Source: SIAJ01 sp036266155 (GTDB taxonomy: Bacteria; Planctomycetota; Planctomycetia; Gemmatales; Gemmataceae). From it: DNA of 64,000 nt. The stretch spans positions 1 to 64,000 of the forward strand of contig DATANR010000168.1 of assembly GCA_036266155.1 (NCBI GenBank). The letters run 5' to 3'. The notes below the pieces were generated by a model. The model was given only the letters and a program-made list of their open reading frames with translations, did no database searches and was not told where the DNA came from. The stretch's first letter is position 1; every line of letters starts with the position of its first letter. Shown here one piece after another: positions 51,547-60,825 of the stretch. The position numbers and the translations under genes are program-made.

Positions 51547-52641
51547 ATGAACATGGTCCGACGCGTTGTGCCGCCTGGCGATCCTCCGCAAGGTCCGCGC
51601 AATCCTTGCGGAACGCACGGCTTCACGCTGCTGGAACTGCTCGTCGTCATCGCCATCATCGCGATCCTGATTGGGCTCCTACTGCCCGGCGTGCAAAAGG
51701 TGCGAGCAGCGGCCGCGCGCATGAGTTGCCAAAACAACCTCAAACAAATCGGCCTCGCGCTGCACAACCACGAAAGCGGGCTCGGCTACCTGCCCTCCGT
51801 GTTCCCCGCCACGCCGAAGCCGCCCTATGTCGGCATCGTCCCCGCGTACTTTTATTCGTGGAGCGCCCTTGCGCAGCTCAATCCGTACCTCGAACAAACC
51901 GCGATCTTTAACCGCATGAATCTCGACGAGCCGATGTTTGGGCTGCCATCGCTGACGATCTTGCCCGACAACCAGTTCGCGGTGCAACAATCGATCAAGA
52001 TCTTCCTCTGCCCCGCTGACAAGATGCTGCCGGTCGACGGCGGCTACGGCGTGCCAACCTTCGGTCCGGTGAACTATGGCGCCTGCACGGGATCCGGGGC
52101 GACGGCCGGAGTTGCTCCCTACGGCTCGCCATGGGACGCGGACGGCATCTTCCGCGCCGCGATCTACGGAACCTTCGCCGAAATTACGGACGGGCTCTCC
52201 AATACAGCCGCGTTCTCGGAAAGCACGCTCGGCGATGGGCCAACCTCTTATGTCGGCTCGATCCCGGGCAGCCCGCAGAAGGTGTACGCGAATGTGTCGC
52301 CGCCGCTGACACCGTCGGCCTGTGCGGGCGCCGGCTTCTGGAATTCGCAGAAACCGCGCGGCTACTTGTGGGCAACCGGCGAAATCCGCTGCGCTAGCTA
52401 CAACCACTTCTATTTGCCAAACGACCCGACTTACGACTGCGTGACCAACATCCTCACGCCGGGTCAGCAGCAATACACGGCCGCGGGCTTCAAAGCTGCA
52501 CGCAGCAATCATCCCGGCGGCGTCAATCTGCTGCTGGCAGATGGTTCGGTGCGGTTCGTGACGAACAGCATCGGAATCGTTGCGTGGCGTGCCTTGAGCA
52601 CGCGCGCCGGCGGCGAGTCCATCATCGATCCGAATTATTAG
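51547..52641 (+). CDS. DUF1559 prepilin-like protein
   Basis: The N-terminus 'HGFTLLELLVVIAIIAILIG' is a type IV pilin signal: prepilin peptidase should cut at the G-F bond and methylate the Phe. The DUF1559 domain follows, with 'SCQNNLKQIGLALHNHES' and the C-terminal 'NHPGGVNLLLADGSVRFV' that is the family hallmark (H-x9-DG). 364 residues is the usual length. Dozens of paralogs occur in planctomycete genomes; they are thought to build pseudopilus-like or fibre structures. Confidence 0.92.
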   Translation: MNMVRRVVPPGDPPQGPRNPCGTHGFTLLELLVVIAIIAILIGLLLPGVQKVRAAAARMSCQNNLKQIGLALHNHESGLGYLPSVFPATPKPPYVGIVPAYFYSWSALAQLNPYLEQTAIFNRMNLDEPMFGLPSLTILPDNQFAVQQSIKIFLCPADKMLPVDGGYGVPTFGPVNYGACTGSGATAGVAPYGSPWDADGIFRAAIYGTFAEITDGLSNTAAFSESTLGDGPTSYVGSIPGSPQKVYANVSPPLTPSACAGAGFWNSQKPRGYLWATGEIRCASYNHFYLPNDPTYDCVTNILTPGQQQYTAAGFKAARSNHPGGVNLLLADGSVRFVTNSIGIVAWRALSTRAGGESIIDPNY

Positions 52642-52651
52642 GGCCCGCGAG

Positions 52652-53917
52652 CTATTTGGCCCCGACAGCCCAAAGGTAACCGAAGCCGCGGAAGTAGATG
52701 CGGCCGCCAGCAATCGCGGGTGAGCCGAACATCTTGTCGGGCAGGTTGTTGGTCGCGATCTTTTTGAACTTGTTGCCAGCTTCGATCACGTCCACGGTTC
52801 CGTCATGGTTGGTCGCATAGATCTTACCGTCGGCGGCGACCATGTTTGCCCAATGGTATCCCTTGGTGACGCTTGCTTGGTAGATTTCCTTGCCGTTTTT
52901 GGCGTCAATTGCGGTGAACGGCCCGGGCCCGCACAGGTAGACAACGTCGTCGACGCGGATCGGCGAAACCACGTCCGGAGTCGTGTTGATACGCCACTTC
53001 TCGGCCGGGTTGTCCGGGTTGATGTTGCCCTTCGCTCCGACGGGGTTCACGCCGACCGTTGGTCCGTTCTTGCAGGACGGCACAACGATCAGGTCCGGAG
53101 TGACGAGCGGGTTCGACACGAACCGCCAGTTATTGTTGTCACGCGGATTGAGCCCCTGCACCCGCCAGACCTCACTCCCGTCCGTCAGCTTGTGCCCGCT
53201 GGTGAAGTCGTTGCCGTGCGAAATGAGGAGCGGTCCGCCCTGGCCCTCCCACAGGAGAGCCGACGCGTACACGTCCACGCTTTCGCCCTTGCCGCGGCCC
53301 AGACGATCCACCGCCCAGTCCTCTTTGCCGGTGAGCGCGTCGTACCGAACGAGTTTCTGCGCCCTCCGATGCATGACCTGAAGGTAGAGTTTGTCCTTGT
53401 ACAGCACCGGGGTCCAGTGCGCGCCGAAGGCGATCTCGATCTTGCCGTGCTTGGCGACGTCGTTCTCCCACTCCCGCTTGCCGTCGACGGTGAAGCAAAC
53501 CAGCGCTCCATTGCCCGCGAACGCCCACACGTGCTTGCCGTCGGTGCAACACGACGCCGAGGCGTCCGTCACCTCGCCTCCACCCGGGTTCGGATACCGC
53601 TTGGCGCCGGTGTTTGAGAGCTTCTCTTTCCACTTCTCTTTGCCATCGGTGCCCACGCACAGGATCACGACGTCGCCACCGTCCACCGATGTCACGAAGA
53701 TGTTGTCGCCCCATACGGCCGGCGTGCAGGCGCCGACACCGGGCATCTTGAACTTCCAGACGAGGTTCTTGTCAATTCCCCACTCGGTCGGCAGACCCTT
53801 TTCGGTGGAGTGACCGTCGTTCGTCGGCCCCCGCCATTGCGGCCAATCGGCAGAAGTCGCGGCGCCAGCACAAACGAATATGGCGAGAAAGGCGCGAACA
53901 TATGTCATGTTAGTCAT
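52652..53917 (-). CDS. Secreted PQQ/BamB-like propeller protein
   Basis: 421 residues from ATG 53917 (another ATG lies three codons later) with a short signal peptide ('TYVRAFLAIFVCAGAATSA'). It begins 'DWPQWRGPTNDGHS', a start very common in planctomycete PQQ proteins, and contains blade motifs 'TPAVWGDNIFVTSVDGGD', 'LYLQVMHRRAQKLVRYDALT' and 'GKIYATNHDGTVDVIEAG'. No dehydrogenase catalytic residues are obvious. It converges with the DUF1559 gene, 10 bases apart. It is distantly related to the propeller at 41.9 kb. Confidence 0.85.
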   Translation of the reverse strand: MTNMTYVRAFLAIFVCAGAATSADWPQWRGPTNDGHSTEKGLPTEWGIDKNLVWKFKMPGVGACTPAVWGDNIFVTSVDGGDVVILCVGTDGKEKWKEKLSNTGAKRYPNPGGGEVTDASASCCTDGKHVWAFAGNGALVCFTVDGKREWENDVAKHGKIEIAFGAHWTPVLYKDKLYLQVMHRRAQKLVRYDALTGKEDWAVDRLGRGKGESVDVYASALLWEGQGGPLLISHGNDFTSGHKLTDGSEVWRVQGLNPRDNNNWRFVSNPLVTPDLIVVPSCKNGPTVGVNPVGAKGNINPDNPAEKWRINTTPDVVSPIRVDDVVYLCGPGPFTAIDAKNGKEIYQASVTKGYHWANMVAADGKIYATNHDGTVDVIEAGNKFKKIATNNLPDKMFGSPAIAGGRIYFRGFGYLWAVGAK

Positions 53918-54111
53918 GAAATGAGGTACTGGCGGGTGAGGCGCTGTGCATACGGCTGACATGAACTATTCTGAGTTTTTGCGGCAAACCGTCAAGATGA
54001 CACCATCGCCTCTCGTTGTATGTCCGCGTCGGGCCTCTTCTTCTTCAAGTCATTTGCCCGAACGATTTGTCGATCGGCGAGTGCGTTTTCAAACAATACC
54101 GGCCAAGTCCG

Positions 54112-55242
54112 TCAATTCGAATGAACGACGTACTCGACTTGATGCCCCTCGGTCCGATCCGGGACCTCCCAGCGGTCGAGAAGCCGTTCGATGACTTTCT
54201 CCGGCACCTTGCCGCGGCGCTGGCGGTTCTGCGCGAACAGTCGTTCCGACGGCACTTCCACATAGACGATGCGCACGTGCGCGTCGTGTTGATGAAACAT
54301 GCGAATGCACTCGCCACGCATCTTGCGACTGAGGTTCGGCGCGTTCCAGACAAAATTGTGTCCGCTCTGTAGCAAGACGCGGGCCTGTTCGCGTGCCCGG
54401 TTCAACACGTCGCCCTGTGGCTCGGCGGGCGACACGCCGAGTTCCTGCCGGATCGCGTCGACGCTAACGACCGCCCAGTCGGGCAGGTTTTCCGTGAGCC
54501 AGTGATCCTTGCCCGCGGCCGGCAAGCCGCTGAGGAGAACGACGCGACTCTTGAGTTGCTCCTCGTCTGGCGAAATCGGGGAGCGTTCCGGATCGTGGAA
54601 ATAGAGGAAACGGGCATGGTCGCTCGGAAATGGATAAGCCCCGGTCAGGCAGCCGGCGGCGATCGCTTCCTCACGAAACAGCGCGATCTGATCGAACAAC
54701 CGCTGCGGATCTGGGCAGTCGCGGCCACGCACGTCGGCCTCGGCCATGATGGCCAGCAGATTGGAGCGAACCGTTTGACTGACCTCAATGGCCAGGCGAC
54801 GTGGGTAGTCGCTGCCGGCCAGAAAGAACGGCACCAGATGATGCCGAACGATCGCGCAGACGGCCTCGCGGTCGGCAAACGGAACGCCAAGCCGCCAGAG
54901 GATTCGGCGAGCGAGAACGGCGCCGCGCCAGGAGTGGCCGCGCGCGGACACGCGGCCGTCGCTTTCGATGCGCGTGCAGGCCGGCTTGGCCACGTCGTGC
55001 AAGAGCGCGGCCATGAACAGCAGGCGGCGATCCGCTTCGGGCAATTCGCGCCACGAAGGGAGCGCGGCCATCGCCTCGCAGACGAGATGAACGTGAACCC
55101 AGACGTCGCCCTCGGCATGGCGGTCCGGATTCTGTGGGCAGCCCTTCATGTCCTGCAGCCACGGCAGCGGATCAAGGGCCGACCAGTCGATCGACCAGTC
55201 GGGCGGCTGCGGGCACGGCGGGAACACGCGCGACTCCACCAT
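54112..55242 (-). CDS. HD-domain phosphohydrolase fused to a P-loop polynucleotide-kinase-like domain
   Basis: 376 residues from ATG 55242. Residues about 45-210 form an HD domain: His in 'DVWVHVHLVCEAM', 'FMAALLHDVAKP' (the HD pair) and 'CAIVRHHLVPF'. Residues about 230-376 form a P-loop kinase with 'LLSGLPAAGKDHWL' (Walker A), 'VVSVDAIRQELG' and Arg-rich lid 'FAQNRQRRGKVPEKVI', as in AAA_33/PNK kinases. HD-plus-kinase proteins often act in RNA end repair. It is divergently transcribed from the TrmB-like gene, sharing the 99-base interval 55243-55341. Confidence 0.83.
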   Translation of the reverse strand: MVESRVFPPCPQPPDWSIDWSALDPLPWLQDMKGCPQNPDRHAEGDVWVHVHLVCEAMAALPSWRELPEADRRLLFMAALLHDVAKPACTRIESDGRVSARGHSWRGAVLARRILWRLGVPFADREAVCAIVRHHLVPFFLAGSDYPRRLAIEVSQTVRSNLLAIMAEADVRGRDCPDPQRLFDQIALFREEAIAAGCLTGAYPFPSDHARFLYFHDPERSPISPDEEQLKSRVVLLSGLPAAGKDHWLTENLPDWAVVSVDAIRQELGVSPAEPQGDVLNRAREQARVLLQSGHNFVWNAPNLSRKMRGECIRMFHQHDAHVRIVYVEVPSERLFAQNRQRRGKVPEKVIERLLDRWEVPDRTEGHQVEYVVHSN

Positions 55243-55341
55243 TCTCGTCGGGCCGGGCCGCGGTGGGGCGCAGCGGCCGATCCGGAAACTATACCAAGGA
55301 CAGAGACAGTCGGCCGGACGAGGTGGGCGAAGGAGCGGGCG

Positions 55342-56097
55342 ATGCCAGGGCGGCAGGTGGAAAAAGAGTTCGGCGTGCCGTTCGCGGGCGAAATCCTCGA
55401 CCCGTCGAAGTGGGCGCAGACGGCCCTCAAGAGCTATCCGGCCGAAGGACGGTTGAATTGGCAAGAGTTGTTCGGCCGATCGGCTCCCGTTGTCCTCGAT
55501 CTGGGTTGCGGCAACGGACGATTCACAATCGGCAGCGCCTGGGCCCGCCGCGACCGCGACCACCTGGGGGTCGATACGTTGCCCGTAGTCGTCCGCTACG
55601 CGCGCAAGCGTGGCAATCAGCGGGGGCTGACGAACATTCGCTTCGCCGTCGGCGGCGCGACCGAATTACTCGACCGATGGGTTGAGCCGCACTCGGTGAG
55701 CGAGATTCATTGCTACCATCCGCAGCCGTACTACGACCCGAGCCAGGTGCATCGCCGGCTCATCACTCCGGCGTTTCTGGCCCTCGTCCATCGCAGCCTG
55801 TCGCCGGGAGGACTGTTCGTGATCCAGACGGACAACCCCGGCTATTGGAAGTACATCCGCGAGATCGTGCCAATGTTCTTCGCCTTCCACGAACGCATCG
55901 GCCGCTGGGCCGACGCGCCGCGTGGCCGCACCCGGCGTGAAATCATCGCGATGCGGAAGGGCCTGCCCGTGTTTCGTGGCCATGGCGCCGCAAGGACCGA
56001 CATCACAGAAGAGAACTCGATCCGCCTGGCCGAGGCGCTGCCACCGCCGACCTTCGATGCGGATCGTCGGTTGCGGCAGTTGGATGAGGTGGAGTGA
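55342..56097 (+). CDS. TrmB-like tRNA (guanine-N7-)-methyltransferase
   Basis: The ATG at 55342 has AAGGAG 7 bases upstream; the frame is open far upstream, but that part is the antisense of the HD/kinase gene. 251 residues: motif I 'VVLDLGCGNGRFTIGSAW', 'HLGVDTLPVVVRYARKRG', 'SEIHCYHPQPYYDPSQVHRR' (in TrmB usually PDPWPK..HxKRR) and 'LSPGGLFVIQTDNPGYWKYI'. The family adds m7G46 to tRNA using SAM. The PDPW motif is replaced here by HPQPYYD, so the substrate could differ from that of standard TrmB. Confidence 0.78.
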   Translation: MPGRQVEKEFGVPFAGEILDPSKWAQTALKSYPAEGRLNWQELFGRSAPVVLDLGCGNGRFTIGSAWARRDRDHLGVDTLPVVVRYARKRGNQRGLTNIRFAVGGATELLDRWVEPHSVSEIHCYHPQPYYDPSQVHRRLITPAFLALVHRSLSPGGLFVIQTDNPGYWKYIREIVPMFFAFHERIGRWADAPRGRTRREIIAMRKGLPVFRGHGAARTDITEENSIRLAEALPPPTFDADRRLRQLDEVE

Positions 56098-56150
56098 GTG
56101 TGTTTTCGAATAGAAATGAGTTAGATTGCCGCACACGAGGATTTTGAACC

Positions 56151-56924
56151 ATGCTGCCCACCCATTGCCCCAGTTGCGGCGAACAGCTTGCGGTCGACCG
56201 GGACACGCGTCGCCGATCGATTCGCTGCCCGCGGTGCGAGCGAAATGTAATTGATTCCGATGCCCTTCGTTTTGCGCGCAAAGACAAAGACGATCGGCCG
56301 CGGCGGCCGCGAAAACGCGGGCCGCGTGTGCTGGTCATCCTCGGCATCGTCTTTGGATCATTGTTTTTCGTCTGCGGCGGCAGTTGCGGAATGATTTGGT
56401 ATTTCATGGTCCATGAAATCGACGAGCCGGTCACCGCAGCCGACAAAGAGGTGATTGCCACCGGCGAGTATGTGGCCGGGTTCCTCGATGACATTGAGGC
56501 CGATCCCAAGAAAGGCGAGTATCACAAGGTCCGTCATCACGATGGTTCGCGCGAATTGATCTACGAGTACACGAAGCCAGATGACGCGAACGAACCGCTC
56601 TACGTGAATCACCACGTGTTTGTCGAACGCTCGGCAAAGGACGCGAGTGAAGGATTTGCGGTCGAGCAATTGGCGGACAAGCTTGGCGCGAACAGGGCCG
56701 ACGGTGTGCAGGAGGTCGAACGCAACGACCTTTGGAAGTGGGGCGATCGTTCGCGGTGCATCCTCTTGCAGTCGGGCGGCAAGCCGTTCGGCCAGATTTT
56801 CGTCGGACTGAAAGGAAAGAGGTATTTCACTCTGACGATCAGCGGTGGCTATTTCACGGACGCCGAGGCCATCAAGACGTTCATCGACCCACTGTTGAAG
56901 AAGTTGGAAAATTACAACCCATAG
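56151..56924 (+). CDS. Membrane protein with N-terminal zinc ribbon, 257 aa
   Basis: The N-terminus has two CxxC pairs ('CPSCGEQL' and 'CPRCERNV'), a zinc-ribbon found at the start of many planctomycete membrane proteins. A basic stretch 'RPRRPRKRGPR' and one transmembrane helix ('VLVILGIVFGSLFFVCGG') follow at about 60-85. The remaining 170 residues are a soluble, probably extracytoplasmic domain of unknown fold. The zinc end should face the cytoplasm. It lies 53 bases after the TrmB-like gene in the same direction. Confidence 0.75.
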   Translation: MLPTHCPSCGEQLAVDRDTRRRSIRCPRCERNVIDSDALRFARKDKDDRPRRPRKRGPRVLVILGIVFGSLFFVCGGSCGMIWYFMVHEIDEPVTAADKEVIATGEYVAGFLDDIEADPKKGEYHKVRHHDGSRELIYEYTKPDDANEPLYVNHHVFVERSAKDASEGFAVEQLADKLGANRADGVQEVERNDLWKWGDRSRCILLQSGGKPFGQIFVGLKGKRYFTLTISGGYFTDAEAIKTFIDPLLKKLENYNP

Positions 56925-56935
56925 TTCACTACGCT

Positions 56936-57007
56936 GGCGAGCGGAGCCGCGTCAGCGGCCCGATAATGGCATGTCAAAATCGGGCTGCTGACGCGACTCC
57001 GCTCGCC
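56936..57007. repeat. Intergenic palindrome, family B, copy 1
   Basis: The arms are about 29 bases long, begin GGCGAGCGGAGCCGCG and pair with two mismatches. A second copy is at 59314-59381. It sits between the zinc-ribbon and DUF1080 genes and could fold into a long hairpin in RNA. Confidence 0.75.
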
Positions 57008-57026
57008 GGTCTCTCTTGGAGTAACA

Positions 57027-57710
57027 ATGCGAAACATTTGCTGCGTATTCATGCTCCTCATCGCCGCTGTCGCTACTGCCGCCGACAACGAGTTGACCGA
57101 CAAGGAAAAAGCCGATGGCTGGCGCCTTCTCTTCGACGGCAAGACGCTCGACGGCTGGATGACCAGCAACGAGACGCCGAGCAAGACCCCGGTCGAGGAG
57201 GGCTGCATCAACCCGCACAAGGCCGGCGGGTACATGATGGTCCACAAGGAGAAGTGGGAGAACTACGTTCTCTCGCTCGACTACAAGATCAGCAAGGGCT
57301 GCAACAGCGGCGTGTTCATTCGCACATCAAGTTTGGACCCGAAGCCGGGCCGCGACGTCGGCTTCAATGGCATCGAGGTCGCGATCGATGACACGTATGG
57401 GACCGGCTACCACGACCCCGGCGCTCTTTACGATCTGGTGAAGCCGAGCAAACAGATGCAGAAGCCGGCCGGCGAATGGAATCACTTGGTCATCACATGC
57501 GACAAGAGCAAGATCACGGTGGACCTGAATGGTGAAGTGGTGACAAAGGCCGATTTGGATGAGTTTGTGAAGCCCTTCACGCGGCCGGACGGTTCGGCGC
57601 ACAAATTCGACACGGTGTTCAAGACCCACCCGCGTGTGGGGTATATCGGGTTACAGGATCACGGCTCGCCGTGCTGGTACAAGAACATCAAATTGAAGGT
57701 GCTGAAGTAG
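57027..57710 (+). CDS. Secreted DUF1080 (3-keto-disaccharide hydrolase-like) protein
   Basis: 227 residues with a short signal peptide ('MRNICCVFMLLIAAVATAAD'). The DUF1080 fold is recognised by 'WRLLFDGKTLDGW', 'WENYVLSLDYKISKGCNSGV' and the end 'GYIGLQDHGSPCWYKNIKLK'. It is a concanavalin-type beta sandwich expanded in planctomycetes. Some members hydrolyse 3-keto-glycosides, others have no known activity. Length is typical. Confidence 0.9.
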   Translation: MRNICCVFMLLIAAVATAADNELTDKEKADGWRLLFDGKTLDGWMTSNETPSKTPVEEGCINPHKAGGYMMVHKEKWENYVLSLDYKISKGCNSGVFIRTSSLDPKPGRDVGFNGIEVAIDDTYGTGYHDPGALYDLVKPSKQMQKPAGEWNHLVITCDKSKITVDLNGEVVTKADLDEFVKPFTRPDGSAHKFDTVFKTHPRVGYIGLQDHGSPCWYKNIKLKVLK

Positions 57711-57762
57711 GTCGCCGATGGGACTTGTGGGTCCCATAGCACCTATACGTCCCATTGGTGGT

Positions 57763-59289
57763 CTACTTGTTGTCGACTACTTCGCCGCCGGAGCGTGTGA
57801 ACCACGCCCACTGCGCCACTGGGTCAAGGCCTTTCTTGAACCACCGCACCGAACCATCCGCCATCGCGGCCTGGAAGCCGTCGGTGTAGTGGCCGAGCAG
57901 ACCCGCGATCGGGTTCTTTGAATCGATTGTGATGTCTTCCGGCTTCGACCAGATGACCGCACGCTCGTCGTCGGCTTCAACCAGCGCGATGGTGTTGGAA
58001 GTGCCGTCGGTGATTTGCGTAATCTTCAAGCCATTCGGCTCGTCCCACATGAATCCCTTGCCAAGCGGAGCCAAGTAGGTCGTGCTGTCTTTCAACGTCG
58101 CCGCCTGCCGCGGACTGCGGAGCGGCTTCGGCATCTTCTCAATGAGCTTCTTGTTGTTCTCACTGTCCCACGGCTCGTCGAGCTTGAACTGCTTGTAAAG
58201 ATGTTCGTGATCCATGTACGGCAGAATCAGCACGCGCCAGCTCAAGAGCGGCTTGTTGTCCTTATCGCGAACGTCGGTGGGGAAGTGGCCGTGGGCATCG
58301 TGGTAATTGTGCAAAGCGATCATTAGTTGCTTGAGATTGTTCGCGCTGCGCATCCGATCGGCCGGTGCACCTTCGGGACGCTTCATCGCTTCGAGGAATG
58401 CAGTCGCCAGTTCCCAATTCGTTGTGAGCCGAGGTCCTTCTTGCGTTGACGTCGCGTGATCGAAGATCCCGGCCACGCGTTTGGCGGCCCCCGGATCTGT
58501 TCCGTCAATCTTGAGAATCGTGTTCGCGGCCAATTCACCGACGTGGCGTTCGACTTCCCGCAAGTCCTGTGCTGCCTGTGGATTCGTACATTCCGTGATC
58601 CACTTGGCCGGCATCTTGGGCCCAGGGCCGACGGTGAGGGCCATCCACTTCATGCCGCGCGTGATCTTCTGAATGCCCCCGCCACCCAGTTCAGTCGGAA
58701 GCGTTGGTGAAACTTGCTCGTGAATCTTCTTGGCCTCGGCACTCATCGCGAAGGCGATCTGCATCACGTCACCCGCCCCCACGTCGAGCGCCGCGATCAG
58801 CTCCGGTCGAGCCACGGCCTTGCGCGATTTTAGTACGGCCAACGCGTCGCTCGTGCCGACGCAGACGCAATCGTGAAGCACCACTGAATCGGCCGTGACG
58901 CCGCTGTATTTGAACGGAATCGCCAACACCGCTGCCATTTGCTTACGCGTCGACTCATCCGCCGGCGCTGGCGTGATCAGGCAAGGCGCATGGGGAAAAT
59001 CACCCGGCCCGTAGGTGACGAACACGTCCTTGCCGCCAAGTTTGATGAACTGCTTGAACGCGGACCGAATGATTTCCTTGGCCTCCGCGGCTTCCTCGCC
59101 ATTGCCGATGACGGTCGACGCGAGCTTCAGAATGGTCTCGACGTCAGCCCGTGTCGCATCCATGCGTGCGACAACGAGCGTGTGTTCGTCGATGAACGGC
59201 GCGACGGTTTTTGCGAACGAACTCTCGCCGGGAACCTGGGCAAAGGCAGGGGTGGCAACGAGAAGTAAGACGAAGGAGAGTCGGCGCAT
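57763..59289 (-). CDS. Secreted DUF1559 domain protein, 508 aa
   Basis: The ATG at 59289 gives a classical signal peptide ('MRRLSFVLLLVATPAFA'), so this DUF1559 member is exported by Sec rather than processed as a prepilin. Residues 20-330 are of unknown fold. The DUF1559 part then shows 'RSANNLKQLMIALHNYHDAH', 'LLSWRVLILPYMDHEHLY' and 'GFQAAMADGSVRWF'. Family members with this order are common in Gemmataceae. It is followed downstream, in the opposite orientation, by the DUF1080 gene. Confidence 0.87.
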   Translation of the reverse strand: MRRLSFVLLLVATPAFAQVPGESSFAKTVAPFIDEHTLVVARMDATRADVETILKLASTVIGNGEEAAEAKEIIRSAFKQFIKLGGKDVFVTYGPGDFPHAPCLITPAPADESTRKQMAAVLAIPFKYSGVTADSVVLHDCVCVGTSDALAVLKSRKAVARPELIAALDVGAGDVMQIAFAMSAEAKKIHEQVSPTLPTELGGGGIQKITRGMKWMALTVGPGPKMPAKWITECTNPQAAQDLREVERHVGELAANTILKIDGTDPGAAKRVAGIFDHATSTQEGPRLTTNWELATAFLEAMKRPEGAPADRMRSANNLKQLMIALHNYHDAHGHFPTDVRDKDNKPLLSWRVLILPYMDHEHLYKQFKLDEPWDSENNKKLIEKMPKPLRSPRQAATLKDSTTYLAPLGKGFMWDEPNGLKITQITDGTSNTIALVEADDERAVIWSKPEDITIDSKNPIAGLLGHYTDGFQAAMADGSVRWFKKGLDPVAQWAWFTRSGGEVVDNK

Positions 59290-59313
59290 ATCGACGTTCC
59301 AATCAAGAACCCA

Positions 59314-59381
59314 GGCGAGCGGAACGGCGTAAGCCGCCCGATAACTCACAGCATCGGGGTGCTTACGCACCTCCGCTCGCC
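59314..59381. repeat. Intergenic palindrome, family B, copy 2
   Basis: Begins GGCGAGCGG and ends with the complementary CCGCTCGCC, like the copy at 56936-57007. The inner parts differ (GCGTAAGCCGCCC here, GCGTCAGCGGCCC there) but remain self-complementary in each copy. It lies just upstream of the DUF1559 gene and at the 3' end of the 480-residue gene. Confidence 0.75.
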
Positions 59382-59382
59382 A

Positions 59383-60825
59383 TCATTTGGCCAGTGTGAC
59401 CACGTATTTCCAGCTATTGCTCTGATTCGCCGGCTCGCCCGGCGGCGGAGCGACGCTGATCGTGAACGTGTTGCCTTCGACCGTGTATCCAAACGGCTGC
59501 CCCGTCGTCGGGTCGGTCGGCACCGGCACGTCGGTCACGTCGCTGAGCTTCGCCGGCGGCATGCCGTTCCCCTTGGCCGAATGCAGCCGAACTGCTTCGA
59601 CCGCGCGCAGCGAGGCGATGCGGCGTTCCGTGCGTACTTCGGCGCCGTACACCTTGTCCACGGCCGGCAACAACAGCAGCAACATCATTTGCAGATAGTC
59701 GGCCGGGCTCTTGCGAATCTCCTTGATCCGCGCCTCGCTCATCCGCATTCCCTGCATCGCCTCGGCATACGGCGCGTTGAACCAGACGAAGTGCTGGTCG
59801 CGCAAGTTGCGGAAACGCACCAGGGCGTCGAGCATCACCACCTGGGCCGGAGGCATCGCGTCCAACTCCGCTTCCGTCTTGCCGGCGGCGAGCAACGACT
59901 TGCGGGCCGACGGATGTTGCATCGTGATGTAGAACGCGAGGCCCATCCGCGATTCGGCAATGCCCGGTTTCCGATCAGTGGTCGGCTCGTCGGCAAGCCG
60001 TTGAATACCGGCCCAGAGTCGATCGAGTGCCGCCAGGGCTTCCTCGGGCGTCATCGGCCCCTTCTCGACGTCCTTCGGCAGCGGGATCGTCGTCTCCATC
60101 GATCGCAGTTCGCCTTCGATCCCCTTGCGAATGTTGACGAGCGGCCTCGGCATTGCGGTCAGTGACCAATAGAGGTTCGGGCAGTCCGGCAACTGCATCA
60201 CCACCTCGAGTTCGCGCACGAACAGGGCCACGATCGCGTTGCCGATAAGGAAGTTGATGAGCGTCGGCCCTTGGGCCGCGTGGCGAGCCAGGGCGAAACC
60301 GGTCTGCACGTCGCGCAATGCCAATTCAGATTTCCCGTCGGCCGCGTGCAATCGACAGCGGAGCGTGAGCAAGAACGCCAACTCGCGCATCTTTTGAGCA
60401 TCGGGCAAGAGGAAGCCGATGCCCTCGGCGGCGATGCGCTGCTCCGTGCCCCATTCGCAAAAGTCGCACTTGGCGGCAGCCTCCATCTCTTTGAAGACGT
60501 TGTGGAACGGTTTCAAATACTCGCGGGCTTCTTCTTTCGGAAAGTCCTTGAGCGGTTTGTCGCGCGCATCGTCGAGCTTCTGCTGCTTGTCAAAGAACTC
60601 TTTGCCCGCCGGCCGCGCATCGGCGAGCAGGTGCAAGGCTCGATGTTCGAGCAATGCGGCATTGACGTGGATCAAGTCGCGGGCCGGCACCAGTTCGTAG
60701 CGGAACGATGGCAACGGTGGGCCAACCGCTCGTAGCGTGAGCTTGTATTCCGGCAGCTTTGGCTCGTCCTGGCCAAACGCTGAACCGGCGACACATGCCA
60801 GGACCAGGCACGCGAGCGTTCTCAT
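59383..60825 (-). CDS. Secreted hypothetical protein of an ECF sigma operon, 480 aa
   Basis: Starts at ATG 60825, overlapping the previous stop (ATGA), with a signal peptide 'MRTLACLVLACVAGSAFGQ'. The body is largely helical with charged stretches ('EFFDKQQKLDDARDKPLKD', 'RIAAEGIGFLLPDAQKMREL') and no known catalytic motif. Proteins of this length often end a sigma factor/membrane protein/secreted protein trio in planctomycetes. Function unknown. Confidence 0.8.
   Translation of the reverse strand: MRTLACLVLACVAGSAFGQDEPKLPEYKLTLRAVGPPLPSFRYELVPARDLIHVNAALLEHRALHLLADARPAGKEFFDKQQKLDDARDKPLKDFPKEEAREYLKPFHNVFKEMEAAAKCDFCEWGTEQRIAAEGIGFLLPDAQKMRELAFLLTLRCRLHAADGKSELALRDVQTGFALARHAAQGPTLINFLIGNAIVALFVRELEVVMQLPDCPNLYWSLTAMPRPLVNIRKGIEGELRSMETTIPLPKDVEKGPMTPEEALAALDRLWAGIQRLADEPTTDRKPGIAESRMGLAFYITMQHPSARKSLLAAGKTEAELDAMPPAQVVMLDALVRFRNLRDQHFVWFNAPYAEAMQGMRMSEARIKEIRKSPADYLQMMLLLLLPAVDKVYGAEVRTERRIASLRAVEAVRLHSAKGNGMPPAKLSDVTDVPVPTDPTTGQPFGYTVEGNTFTISVAPPPGEPANQSNSWKYVVTLAK

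Noticed and set aside
54502..55341. A 280-codon upstream extension of the TrmB-like gene.
   Set aside because: It is antisense to the HD/kinase protein, whose motifs are clear; the true start at 55342 has AAGGAG.
55243..55563. A 107-codon N-terminal extension of the HD/kinase protein.
   Set aside because: It is antisense to the TrmB-like gene and Arg/Pro-rich; the ATG at 55242 fits better.
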